A stretch of DNA of 50,090 nt from an uncultured Oleiphilus sp. (GTDB lineage Bacteria > Pseudomonadota > Gammaproteobacteria > Pseudomonadales > Oleiphilaceae): assembly GCA_913020495.1 (NCBI GenBank), contig CAJWBJ010000017.1:1-50090 (forward strand), given 5' to 3'. The position numbers and the translations under genes are program-made. The notes beneath the pieces are model-generated. The model worked only from the letters and a program-made list of their open reading frames with translations. It had not been told where the DNA came from and did no database searches. The first letter of the stretch is position 1. Every line of letters starts with the position of its first letter. Of this stretch, positions 19,163-27,764 are shown piece by piece.

Positions 19163-20284
19163 ATGAAGACAACACTAATAGCATGCTTAATGACCCTGTT
19201 TTTTGTGGGCAGCGCCACCGCCGATGATTGGGTTCCCGTAAACCCCTTTGCAGCGCGACAATTTGTGACCTTACCTGATGACCTGAAATTTCCTGAAGGA
19301 ATCACTTCTAACCCTGACAATGGCGACATTTACGTTGCCACATTTAATGTTCCCAACGTGAGTTATAATCCCGCTCCGGTAAATGCTATTTTGCGGTACT
19401 CAGCTAGTGGTGAGCTTCTTGCTCGGACCGATTTTTCGGGGCTCACTCCGTTAGTAGGTATTAAATTCAATCCTCAGGATAACCACATCTACATGGCAAG
19501 CCTTGGAGATATCAGCGGTACTGGTTCAAAAATCATGAGAATCCCAGCTAATTTCTCTGATGACGCCACTGCAGAACTCGTGGCAAATATTCCATTCATT
19601 GGTGCACCTCAAGACAGAATTGTTCACAACTTGGATACCAGCACCCATCACATTAATTTTAATACCTACATGCGTGTACCAAACGATATTATTTTCAATA
19701 AGGCGGGAGACCTTTACGTATCTGATTCTTTCCAAGGTGCAATTTTTCGTATAGAAAATGCCGCAGGTTGCGGCTCAGCCTGCTCCGTAGAAACCATCAT
19801 TCATGATGGCTTGTTAGCAACTGCTGGTTTTCCATCTTTTGGTGCGAATGGCATTGCACTAACAAATGATGAGTCTAAGTTATTCATTGCAAATACAGGT
19901 GATGACCGAATTTTAAAATTAGACCTACAAGGTAGTGGAGAAATATCTATTTTTGCGGAGAGTATCAACGGGCCAGACGGTATTGCTTTTGATAAGAACG
20001 GAAACCTGTGGGTAACAGCAAACCAGGCAGATAACCTTATTGCACTGAATAAAGATGGACACATTATCGCGAAACTGGGGGATTATTTAGGCCTACGAAG
20101 TAACGGATCTGCGCGTGGTTTACTATTCCCTGCAAGTTTGGAAATTATTGGGAATAATATTTTTGTGACGAATATGGCTCAGGTTGCAACGCCTGTTATT
20201 GGAGATGAGCCCGAAGAGCAAGTCACTCGGTATACCGTGTCGAAAATCCGGGCACCTTTACTACTGTCAGGGCTTTTACATTAA
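19163..20284 (+). CDS. Secreted SMP-30/gluconolactonase-like (beta-propeller) protein
   Basis: The start at 19163 (ATG after AAAGAGACTGAG) gives 373 residues with a signal peptide, MKTTLIACLMTLFFVGSATA, cut before DDWV. The remainder is a six-bladed beta-propeller pattern: repeated G-I/V-x-F/N blocks such as FPEGITSNPDNGDIYVATF, FGANGIALTNDESKLFIAN and GPDGIAFDKNGNLWVTANQ, the last carrying the Asn-Asp metal pair typical of SMP-30 enzymes. Activity may be lactonase-like or simply binding. A strong terminator follows at 20335. Confidence 0.75.
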   Translation: MKTTLIACLMTLFFVGSATADDWVPVNPFAARQFVTLPDDLKFPEGITSNPDNGDIYVATFNVPNVSYNPAPVNAILRYSASGELLARTDFSGLTPLVGIKFNPQDNHIYMASLGDISGTGSKIMRIPANFSDDATAELVANIPFIGAPQDRIVHNLDTSTHHINFNTYMRVPNDIIFNKAGDLYVSDSFQGAIFRIENAAGCGSACSVETIIHDGLLATAGFPSFGANGIALTNDESKLFIANTGDDRILKLDLQGSGEISIFAESINGPDGIAFDKNGNLWVTANQADNLIALNKDGHIIAKLGDYLGLRSNGSARGLLFPASLEIIGNNIFVTNMAQVATPVIGDEPEEQVTRYTVSKIRAPLLLSGLLH

Positions 20285-20292
20285 TAGCCATA

Positions 20293-20334
20293 AAAGAACT
20301 GGATTTCGGCTAAGAAGACTACCGAAATAACAGA
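20293..20334 (+). repeat. Dispersed ~40-bp repeat, copy A
   Basis: The sequence runs AAAGAACTGGATTTCGGC, then TAAGAAGACTACCGAAATAA. It aligns with three other intergenic copies in this window (31151, 33182, 37589). The core has a weak dyad, TTCGG with CCGAA. Confidence 0.65.
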
Positions 20335-20386
20335 AACCTGAGTTGAAGTCATTCTCGGTCTTATCAAGTATTTCAACTCAGGTTTT
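20335..20386 (+). terminator. Intrinsic terminator after the SMP-30-like gene
   Basis: A perfect 13-bp stem, AACCTGAGTTGAA (20335-20347) with TTCAACTCAGGTT (20372-20384), enclosing a 24-base loop and followed by a short T-run. It separates the SMP-30-like gene from the LysR gene. Confidence 0.75.
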
Positions 20387-20480
20387 GATGTTACTAGGTT
20401 CAGTCTTTTTATTAAAAAATAGGTAATATTGTGAAGATCAAGCTATGATCAGAGCTTGAATAAAACGAAACTCTAACTTT

Positions 20481-21359
20481 ATGAATACTTACCATACCTT
20501 CGTTACGGTTGTGAAACTTGGCAGTTTTTCTGCTGCGGCAAAAAAACTTCATCGTTCGCCCTCAGCAATAAGTAAAAAAATTAGCCTTCTGGAACAAAAA
20601 TTAAATGTGCAGCTATTTGACCGCACGACACGAACACTCGTTATTACTGAAGCCGGAAAACTATATTACGAGCGTTGTCAGGATATCTCTCAGAGAATTA
20701 TAAATGCTGAAAGCGAGTTAAAAAGTTTCTCGGGGGAGCCTAGCGGTGTTCTTAAAGTAACTTGGCCCAATGCGGTTTCTACATCAAATGTGGTCAAAAT
20801 TTTAGCAGAATTCGCCGAAATATATCCTGATATAAAAGTGGAGGTTAATGTGACTAACGATAACATTAACCTAATCGATGAAAGTATTGATTTTGCATTC
20901 CGAATGGCCCCCTTAGTCGATTCTGCAATGGTTGCAATTGAACTATTTAGGGTTACACCTGTTATTTGCGCTACACCTGATTTTGTCAAAAAATATGGCA
21001 TGCCAAGCAATATGCAAGCCTTAGCTAAAATGCCATTGCTACTGCTGAATTATGCCAATCTGATTCAAAAATTTTGGAAGTCGTTACCCGGAATGAAAGG
21101 TTTAAATATTGAGGAACATCATAGAGTGAACGATATTAATGCCATATACAGTATGGCGAAACAAGGTATGGGAGCAACATTTATATTTCGCCATACGGTA
21201 GAAAAGGAATTAGCGGAGGGCAAACTTGTAGATTTAATGCCTGAGCTTAAACTACCAGATCTGCCTGTTTATCTGATGTATCACAAGTTCAATTATACCC
21301 CTAAAAAAATGCGGGTTTTTATTGATTTTTTTAAACAAAAATATAGTTCAATGAACTGA
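20481..21359 (+). CDS. LysR-family transcriptional regulator
   Basis: 292 residues, the standard LysR length. The N-terminal winged HTH is clear (YHTFVTVVKLGSFSAAAKKL, then SPSAISKKISLLEQKLNVQL, residues about 4-45), followed by the LysR substrate-binding domain from about residue 88. It resembles the large CrgA/DsdC-like subgroup. It is not divergent from a metabolic gene: it follows the SMP-30-like gene behind a terminator and faces the DUF2156 gene, so its target is unclear. Confidence 0.9.
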   Translation: MNTYHTFVTVVKLGSFSAAAKKLHRSPSAISKKISLLEQKLNVQLFDRTTRTLVITEAGKLYYERCQDISQRIINAESELKSFSGEPSGVLKVTWPNAVSTSNVVKILAEFAEIYPDIKVEVNVTNDNINLIDESIDFAFRMAPLVDSAMVAIELFRVTPVICATPDFVKKYGMPSNMQALAKMPLLLLNYANLIQKFWKSLPGMKGLNIEEHHRVNDINAIYSMAKQGMGATFIFRHTVEKELAEGKLVDLMPELKLPDLPVYLMYHKFNYTPKKMRVFIDFFKQKYSSMN

Positions 21360-21402
21360 TTCTTTACCTAATAGACCACACATTGTCTTTTTAAACCTTT
21401 GA

Positions 21403-22608
21403 CTATAACTCTTTTGAGCCTAGCACTTTTAAGCCAAATAACAGCCCCCAATAAGCCCGAAATAAACTGACATCCTTGGTACAAAGATACCAAGGGGTTT
21501 CTATCGGTCTATATCGACTTTTATGGTAGGCCAATGCTTTGCATGCATATAAGCCATTACCATAATTATAAAATAACTGGCTAAACCAACGGGCACCTCT
21601 TCTATCATTCACATCTTTTTGAATATTATTCAATGGCGCTACGCCTAAAGACAGTTCAGAAACGCCCTCTTCCTTAAAAATTTTAACCGCCTCAAGAATG
21701 GTAAAATCTATCGCTCCATTACAGTCTCTTTCAGGAAGTGAACGTAAAATATTGGCGCAATAGCCAACGAGCTTTCCCTGTTTGAAATATGGGTCAAAAA
21801 AAACGTAAGCAAGTAGTTTATCACCCTGCATACAATAGAACTTCCTCACCCCCCACTCATCACCAAAAACAGGCGGTCTGGTCACAAACTGCATTTCACG
21901 AGTGCTGACGCCCTTACTCTTTCGCCATGCATTCGACAAGCTCTTTACTTGCACCTCATCTACATCACACCATTGAAGCTCTTTAACCTCACAATTTTTT
22001 CGACGGCCATAATTTGCGGCATGACGAAGCTGTTTCTTTTTATGACCATGAAGTTCAAACGACTTAAGAGGGATACGACTTTCTGTGCCGGTTTGATTGA
22101 TGTAATAGCCTAAAGGTCTCAATGCTTCAGCAACTTCTTGGTCAACAGCAACAAACAAAGTTGGCACACGCTGCTCAGCTAAAAACTCTTTTAGTAAAGC
22201 GGTCATGTTTTCTTCGGAACAGATGGGATTAGTGAAGACGATCTGTACACGGCCGAGCGGAGTCATTTGGCTGGCAAAAAATACTTGTCCTATTTTATTC
22301 TCGGACTCAAAGCATTGAACATGTTCCTGAAATATAAAATAAGCACTCGATTGACGACCATTCTGTTCAAACGCATCATATAGTTCGGTGTTTTGATTTG
22401 GCATCGTCTTATCAACCATCAAATGCCTTCTTACTCTGCTGGGTACAGTCTGACGATAAACCTGATAAAAAAAAGACATAACGCATAGAGCCTCATCAAA
22501 CTTAGCTATAGTTTTTTGGTTATAAAGTAAACGCGAGAGTTTAACACAAACTGTTTTCACTAAACTCGGTTCAACAGCCGACAACACAACAATAATCTTA
22601 GGAAACAC
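21403..22608 (-). CDS. DUF2156 (lysylphosphatidylglycerol synthase C-terminal-like) acyltransferase-fold protein
   Basis: 401 residues from a GTG start that lacks a ribosome site; the true start may be internal (for example the ATG at 22479). The body matches the DUF2156 dual-GNAT domain of MprF: SAYFIFQEHVQCFES, then the central FGDEWGVRKFYCMQ and ELSLGVAPLNN, ending in YHKSRYRPIETPWYLC. MprF proteins transfer an aminoacyl group from tRNA to a lipid. Here the flippase membrane domain is absent, so it may be a soluble aminoacyl- or acyltransferase. No pathway partner is adjacent. Confidence 0.75.
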   Translation of the reverse strand: MFPKIIVVLSAVEPSLVKTVCVKLSRLLYNQKTIAKFDEALCVMSFFYQVYRQTVPSRVRRHLMVDKTMPNQNTELYDAFEQNGRQSSAYFIFQEHVQCFESENKIGQVFFASQMTPLGRVQIVFTNPICSEENMTALLKEFLAEQRVPTLFVAVDQEVAEALRPLGYYINQTGTESRIPLKSFELHGHKKKQLRHAANYGRRKNCEVKELQWCDVDEVQVKSLSNAWRKSKGVSTREMQFVTRPPVFGDEWGVRKFYCMQGDKLLAYVFFDPYFKQGKLVGYCANILRSLPERDCNGAIDFTILEAVKIFKEEGVSELSLGVAPLNNIQKDVNDRRGARWFSQLFYNYGNGLYACKALAYHKSRYRPIETPWYLCTKDVSLFRAYWGLLFGLKVLGSKEL

Positions 22609-22645
22609 TGTTGCACAATATAGAAGGGAAGTTCATTTGATGAAT

Positions 22646-22673
22646 CTGATTTGAGGCGAATACCTCAAATCAG
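22646..22673 (-). terminator. Terminator hairpin after the FKBP gene
   Basis: A perfect 11-bp stem, CTGATTTGAGG (22646-22656) with CCTCAAATCAG (22663-22673), around a six-base loop, 21 bases beyond the FKBP stop. It lacks a long T-run on the minus strand. Confidence 0.6.
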
Positions 22674-22693
22674 ACCAGTCTTTTTTGCGTCGT

Positions 22694-23320
22694 TTAGCCA
22701 ACAATCGAGAGTAATTCGATATCAAAAACCAAAGCTTGGTAAGGCCCGATATCACCACCAGCACCGGCTTCACCGTAAGCTAAGTGATAAGGAATAAATA
22801 GTTTCCATTTAGAACCAACTTTCATCTGCTGTAAAGCTTCTGTCCAACCAGCAATTACGCCACCAACAGGAAACTCAGCAGGCTCACCACGGTCGTAAGA
22901 GCTATCAAACTGTTGACCATTGATCAAAGTACCACGGTAATGAGTACTTACAACACTTTGAGCTGTTGGAATATCACCTTCGCCTGCAGTTAATACTTCG
23001 TACTGTAAACCTGACTCAAGAACGGTTACTTCATCACGCTTAGCATTCTCTGCGAGAAAAGCTTCGCCTTCACCTGCAAACTGTTTTGCATTTTCAGCTT
23101 TTTCAGCTTCAACACTTGCCTGAATCACCTGAAACGCCGCATTAATATCTTCACCAGGAATTCGAGGGCCGTTACCTGAAAAAGCATCGTTGATCCCTGC
23201 AATAGCTGCTTCTAATGAAACGCCTTTAAAAACACCCGTTAGTTGCTGACCCATCTGTAAACCAATACCGTAGGATGCTTTTGCTTCGTCAGTTGATAAC
23301 TCTAATTCTTTTTCAGACAT
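22694..23320 (-). CDS. FKBP-type peptidyl-prolyl isomerase, FklB-like
   Basis: Cytoplasmic prolyl isomerase. I prefer the ATG at 23320 (208 residues) over 23332 because AGAGAA lies just before it. The N-terminal FKBP_N dimerisation domain (about 1-100) is followed by the catalytic FKBP_C domain, visible as VSTHYRGTLINGQQFDSS, GVIAGWTEALQQMKVGSKW and IPYHLAYGEAGAGG. There is no signal peptide, which favours FklB over periplasmic FkpA or Mip. It stands alone, ended by its own hairpin. Confidence 0.9.
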   Translation of the reverse strand: MSEKELELSTDEAKASYGIGLQMGQQLTGVFKGVSLEAAIAGINDAFSGNGPRIPGEDINAAFQVIQASVEAEKAENAKQFAGEGEAFLAENAKRDEVTVLESGLQYEVLTAGEGDIPTAQSVVSTHYRGTLINGQQFDSSYDRGEPAEFPVGGVIAGWTEALQQMKVGSKWKLFIPYHLAYGEAGAGGDIGPYQALVFDIELLSIVG

Positions 23321-23489
23321 ATTTTCTCTCATTGAATGTTAAAAATGTTAAGTAATCTAAATAAGGCCCAATATTCATTTTTAAAGGTTAAAACTGATTA
23401 TTTTTCATCCGACATAAACTTGAGTAAAGGCTTACTTTTATTTACTCTGCATTAAATACTAAAAATAATATAAAAAGTGAAATCTATTC

Positions 23490-24938
23490 ATGCCTTATCA
23501 AACAGCCTCATCCTTACGAGAAAAGTTAATCAGTAAAGAACTAAGTGCCTACGATTTATGCCAGGAACACTTTCAGCATATTGATGCGCTTAACCCTAAT
23601 TTAAATGCAATAGTCATTGATAATCGTTCGATAGCATTGGAAGTAGCTAAAAAACTAGATGGGCAGTTAAATAACGGCCAGCCTATAGGCCCATTGCATG
23701 GCATCCCTATTACAATTAAGGAGTCGATCAATATTGAAGGACTCAAAACCACGGTAAACCTCCCTCAACTGAAAAATAATATCGCTCAGGAAAGCTCTAT
23801 TTTAGTCAAGAGACTAAGCGATGCCGGAGCGATTATTCTAGGGAAAACCAATATCCCATTAATGCTCTCTGATTCACAGACATTCGGCCCTTTATACCCC
23901 ACGTGCAACAATCCTTATGACTTGAATCGAACCCCTGGCGGAAGCACAGGCGGTGGTGCAAGTGCCGTCGCATCAGGCATGAGTTGTTTTGAAATTGGCA
24001 GCGATATTGGCGGATCTATTCGAAACCCTGCTCATTACTGTGGACTTTTTGGTTTAAAACCGACTCAAAATGCTCACGCTCAAGATGGCCATGTTCCCCC
24101 AATGCCAAACATTGACCTGGGTTTTTCAATGCTGGCAAGCACCGGCCCACTCGCCCGAACCATTGAAGATTTAAAGCTCGCTTATAATATTGCCTTTAGT
24201 CCACGCTGGGATTATTTGCAGTACCTGCCTGTTAATAGTCCAACACAAAAACACAAATCACTAAAAGATTATAAGATAGGGTGGTTTGATCAAATTGGCC
24301 CACACACGGTTGGCCAAGACACACATTCAGTTCTAAATACGACAATTCAAACATTAAAATCTGAGGGAGCCACCGTTGAAAAGATAAATTTGGATTCCCA
24401 ATGGGCTGACCAGATCTACCATATTTGGGCAACGTTATTTGGATTTGTAGCAGGACAAGATTTTAACTGGTTTATCCGACAAGCCTTAAAATTAAAATTC
24501 AGGCACGATGCAAAAGGTTCAATGATGGGCGTGTATAAATCACTTAACAAAGGACTAAATCTTAATTTCATCACTTTTAGTAAAGTATTACGTCAACGAC
24601 AGGAGTCGATTGCTGAGTTTTCTCGATGGTTTGATCAGTACGACTTTATTCTAAGCCCAACCTCCGTTGGCCCGGCTTTTAAGCATAACCCTAAACACAC
24701 TCCTATTTTAGTAGATGGACAGACAAGACATTATTCCGATTATTGTTTTCCTTTTGTCATGCCTTTTAATGCTATGGGGAATCCGGTACTGGTCGTTCCA
24801 GGACAAACTGACTCAAATAAATTACCTGTTGGAATTCAGTGTATTGGGCGGCACCATTCAGAACCTCAACTGCTCCATTTTGGTCAATTAATGGAAGATG
24901 CTGGATTTTGCTTTAGGCCGCCCGATCTCAAACTCTAA
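23490..24938 (+). CDS. Amidase-signature family amidase
   Basis: 482-residue amidase-signature hydrolase. The catalytic triad is visible: Lys77 in GIPITIKES, cis-Ser152 in TPGGSTGGG and nucleophile Ser176 in GSDIGGSIRNP. The usual second serine of the GGSSGG motif is Thr here, which need not affect catalysis. The protein lacks the GatB/GatC context of tRNA amidotransferases, so a stand-alone amidase acting on small amides is likeliest; the substrate is unknown. It ends seven bases from the convergent SDR gene. Confidence 0.88.
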   Translation: MPYQTASSLREKLISKELSAYDLCQEHFQHIDALNPNLNAIVIDNRSIALEVAKKLDGQLNNGQPIGPLHGIPITIKESINIEGLKTTVNLPQLKNNIAQESSILVKRLSDAGAIILGKTNIPLMLSDSQTFGPLYPTCNNPYDLNRTPGGSTGGGASAVASGMSCFEIGSDIGGSIRNPAHYCGLFGLKPTQNAHAQDGHVPPMPNIDLGFSMLASTGPLARTIEDLKLAYNIAFSPRWDYLQYLPVNSPTQKHKSLKDYKIGWFDQIGPHTVGQDTHSVLNTTIQTLKSEGATVEKINLDSQWADQIYHIWATLFGFVAGQDFNWFIRQALKLKFRHDAKGSMMGVYKSLNKGLNLNFITFSKVLRQRQESIAEFSRWFDQYDFILSPTSVGPAFKHNPKHTPILVDGQTRHYSDYCFPFVMPFNAMGNPVLVVPGQTDSNKLPVGIQCIGRHHSEPQLLHFGQLMEDAGFCFRPPDLKL

Positions 24939-24945
24939 ACAAAAC

Positions 24946-25722
24946 TTATTTCGCCAGAAAAGTTTTAACAATACGAGGCACCCAGCGACGCGGCATTAAC
25001 TTTGGTGTCGTTGCAAATGCTTGATTTAAACGACCATGAATAATAAAAGCCTGCTCTTTCTTCAATGCGACATAGGCCTCTTCTGCCACTTGTTTAGCCG
25101 TCATAAATGACACCATATTGAAGCCTTTTAAGCTTGTGGTATCTGCCTGTGTATGAAACTCTGACTCTGTTGGCCCTGGACATGAAGCCGTCACGCTCAC
25201 TCCCGTTCCTTTTAATTCAGCATTCAGCGCTTCAGACAGGGATAAAACATACGCTTTAGTCGCATGATAAACCGCAAGACCAGGCCCAGGCATAAAGCCT
25301 GCGATTGAAGCGACATTTAGAATTCGTCCGTAACCATTTATTTTCATTTGATCAATAAATAAACGCGATAAAATAGTCAGCGAAGTCATATTCAATTCTA
25401 ACGTTCCACGCATATGATCGGGCGCTTGCTCAGAAAACTCTCCTGAGTTTCCGCGACCCGCATTATTTACAAGTATATCGACATTTAAGCCTTGCTTTTG
25501 GACTTTTTCAAATAAGGCTTCAGCACCAGCATTGACAGCTAAATCGGCGGAAATCACCTCCACTTTAACACCGAATTTTTTCAGCTTATCTGCAAGCTCT
25601 TTTAATTTACCTTCACGGCGAGCAACTAGAATTAAATGATGCTTCTGACGTGCAAATTCTTCTGCAATAGCAAGGCCAATTCCGCTAGAAGCGCCGGTAA
25701 TTAATGTATAAGAGATCGTCAT
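24946..25722 (-). CDS. Short-chain dehydrogenase/reductase
   Basis: 258-residue classical SDR. The NAD(P) motif TGASSGIG is at residues 7-14, the NNAG motif is in ILVNNAGRG, and the active-site Ser, Tyr and Lys are in NVASIAGF and YHATK. The basic residues after the second strand (VARREGK) favour NADP. It belongs to the DltE/YdfG-like group; the substrate cannot be told. It is alone on this strand and convergent with the amidase. Confidence 0.9.
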   Translation of the reverse strand: MTISYTLITGASSGIGLAIAEEFARQKHHLILVARREGKLKELADKLKKFGVKVEVISADLAVNAGAEALFEKVQKQGLNVDILVNNAGRGNSGEFSEQAPDHMRGTLELNMTSLTILSRLFIDQMKINGYGRILNVASIAGFMPGPGLAVYHATKAYVLSLSEALNAELKGTGVSVTASCPGPTESEFHTQADTTSLKGFNMVSFMTAKQVAEEAYVALKKEQAFIIHGRLNQAFATTPKLMPRRWVPRIVKTFLAK

Positions 25723-25836
25723 GCTGCTTTCCTTCTTTTTTATTTGAATCGGGGAGCATAAATCATAACGCTGATAGCCTCATTGAATCTTGACCCATAT
25801 CAAAAAGTGAAGTTTTTTCATATTTAGATTTCAGGC

Positions 25837-25865
25837 AAAAAAAAGGCTGCACAACGGCAGCCTTT
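25837..25865 (-). terminator. Strong intrinsic terminator after the lipoprotein gene
   Basis: A perfect 9-bp stem, AAAGGCTGC (25842-25850) with GCAGCCTTT (25857-25865), and a six-base loop. On the minus strand it is followed by an unbroken run of about eight T. It lies 15 bases after the lipoprotein stop. Confidence 0.9.
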
Positions 25866-25879
25866 CAAATTGCTCAATC

Positions 25880-26803
25880 TTATTTCAACAAGTTTCGATA
25901 TGTCGGAACCACTCTTGATAAACTATCTAAACTAACATCGGTCTTAAAAACCTTACTTTGTGGGCGTTTGCCAGGGAAAAAACCAAGAAAAATATCCATT
26001 TTCCCACCGCCTTTCAGTTGATCCAACCATTTCCCTTCAAGCACACCAATATTATGATCTTCTATACGTGTGAAAGGTATTAAATCACCGCCATTTATTT
26101 TTACTCCCACAGCTCCAGCAGTTTGATCAATATCTGATGAGCTGTTTACGAGAATCTGGTCTTCCATAAGAGTCAGCCAAATTTGTGACATGTAACCCTC
26201 TTTACCCATTTCCCATGTCGGTGTTGATACAACGATGCCTTTTTCTAATACTGCCTCGCCTTGTTTTAACTGCCAAATATCATACGTTATAGGTAAATCC
26301 TTTGAGCGAATTGAAAGAGGTTTTGTACTGAGTTTTTTGCTGGAAGCGACGGCCTTTTTAGCTTTGACAGTCTTGGCAGCTATTTTTTTTACAACCTTCG
26401 GGTTTTCAACTTTAGGCTTAGCTATCACTTTTGTCACGTCTGACTTAGGCTTAACAGTAGAAACCTTTTTCTTTACTGCCTTAGCAACTTTTTGTTTAAT
26501 TGGCTCAGCTGTTTGTTCAACCTCATCGCCAGTTACCGGCTCTTCAGTTGGTTTAACCAATGTTGCCATTAAAGCATCTGCATTCGCTTCAGTTTTCTCT
26601 GTTTCCTTTTCAGCAGTTTGCGCAGCAGCTTTTGTTACTTCTGTTTGCTGTACAGCAGGCTCGGGATTTTCGTTTGGTTTCTGCTCTACACTTGAACAAC
26701 CCACTAGAAAACTACCTGCAATCAGGCTACCTAATAAGATTTTATTGAGTGTCGGTGCTTGACCTAAAAGGGCTGACTTTACCGTCTTTTTAGCTAATTT
26801 CAT
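25880..26803 (-). CDS. Lipoprotein with Lys/Ala/Glu-rich linker
   Basis: 307 residues. A long basic n-region and hydrophobic core (LLGSLIAGSF) end in the lipobox LVGC, with Cys36 as the acylation site. Residues about 40-145 are a low-complexity linker of Glu, Ala, Thr, Lys and Val (KAVKKKVSTVKPK, KIAAKTVKAKKAVASSKK), probably spanning the periplasm or peptidoglycan. A compact C-terminal domain (about 150-307) holds ITYDIWQLKQGEAVLEKGI and SQIWLTLMEDQILVNSSSDI, which I do not recognise. The Lys-rich linker recalls TonB-like or cell-wall-contact proteins, by composition only. A strong terminator follows. Confidence 0.7.
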   Translation of the reverse strand: MKLAKKTVKSALLGQAPTLNKILLGSLIAGSFLVGCSSVEQKPNENPEPAVQQTEVTKAAAQTAEKETEKTEANADALMATLVKPTEEPVTGDEVEQTAEPIKQKVAKAVKKKVSTVKPKSDVTKVIAKPKVENPKVVKKIAAKTVKAKKAVASSKKLSTKPLSIRSKDLPITYDIWQLKQGEAVLEKGIVVSTPTWEMGKEGYMSQIWLTLMEDQILVNSSSDIDQTAGAVGVKINGGDLIPFTRIEDHNIGVLEGKWLDQLKGGGKMDIFLGFFPGKRPQSKVFKTDVSLDSLSRVVPTYRNLLK

Positions 26804-26927
26804 TTTCTTATCCTAAAACAAAGAATTACTTTCACGTAAACATGTCCTCAAAATAAACTCAAATCTTACGAGTTATAAAAACCCATATGACCCGAAATTA
26901 ACTACATATTTTGTAGGGGTATGACAT

Positions 26928-26943
26928 TCAGTGTAGACACTGA
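26928..26943. promoter_or_regulatory. 16-bp perfect palindrome, candidate operator
   Basis: TCAGTGT-AG-ACACTGA, a perfect inverted repeat in the 269-base gap between the divergent lipoprotein and esterase genes. It is 125 bases before the lipoprotein start and 130 before the esterase start. The size and symmetry suit a dimeric repressor, but the regulator is unknown. Confidence 0.45.
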
Positions 26944-27072
26944 CTGAGAAAAACCAGCTAACTCTGATAAAAAACAGGTAAAAGAATGTGAAACATGGCT
27001 AATATAGCGCCTTTTGGTCTGGCGCGTTACACTACGTCACTTTCTAACACGTTTTGAAGGCCTATTTTTACA

Positions 27073-27753
27073 ATGTCGTACCTCCCCTGTATTGAAATTG
27101 AACCCGTATGCCCAATAACCACAAAAGTTCAGCCTGCCAATGCATCTGTTATATGGTTGCATGGTTTAGGTGCTAGTGGACATGACTTTGAAATGCTTCC
27201 AAATGAGTTGAAGCTTCCAAAAGATGCGGCTATTCGTTTTATCTTCCCGCATGCACCACAAATTCCTGTCACGGTTAATGCAGGGTATGTGATGCCAGCG
27301 TGGTATGACATTTTGGAAATGACCGAAATTCGTAAAATTAACGAAGCCCAATTACTCACTTCAGTTAATGAAATCCATAAACTCATTCGTAGAGAACTTG
27401 ACCGAGGCATTGCAAGCGATCGCATATTAATTGCGGGTTTTTCTCAAGGCGGTGCGGTGGCTTACCATGCAGCACTTACTTTCCCAGATAAATTAGCTGG
27501 CCTTATTGGTTTATCCACCTACTTTGCAACATCAAGAAATATCGAGATAAATCCGGCTAACCAATCAATTCCCATTCAAATATTCCATGGATCATATGAC
27601 CCGATGGTTAAAGAAGCCCAAGGTATAAAGGCCTGTGAGGATTTAAAATCAATGGGCTACCAGGTTGGATATAAAAGCTACCCAATGGAGCACGAGCTTT
27701 GCGCTGATGAAATTTCTGATATTTCAAACGTGATTCAACAACACCTTTTATAA
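27073..27753 (+). CDS. Alpha/beta hydrolase carboxylesterase
   Basis: 226-residue esterase of the phospholipase/carboxylesterase family (like Pseudomonas carboxylesterases). The triad is visible: Ser124 in GFSQGG, Asp176 in HGSYDPMV and His207 in PMEHELC. The oxyanion-hole sequence WLHGLGASGHDF is at about 28-39. No signal peptide, so it acts in the cytoplasm. It is followed after 11 bases by the GST-like gene, suggesting one transcript. Confidence 0.92.
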   Translation: MSYLPCIEIEPVCPITTKVQPANASVIWLHGLGASGHDFEMLPNELKLPKDAAIRFIFPHAPQIPVTVNAGYVMPAWYDILEMTEIRKINEAQLLTSVNEIHKLIRRELDRGIASDRILIAGFSQGGAVAYHAALTFPDKLAGLIGLSTYFATSRNIEINPANQSIPIQIFHGSYDPMVKEAQGIKACEDLKSMGYQVGYKSYPMEHELCADEISDISNVIQQHLL

Positions 27754-27764
27754 GAGTACCGACC

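Noticed and set aside
26235..26762. 175-codon + strand frame across the lipoprotein gene
   Set aside because: It arises from the low-complexity Lys/Ala/Glu codons read in reverse; the composition looks artificial.
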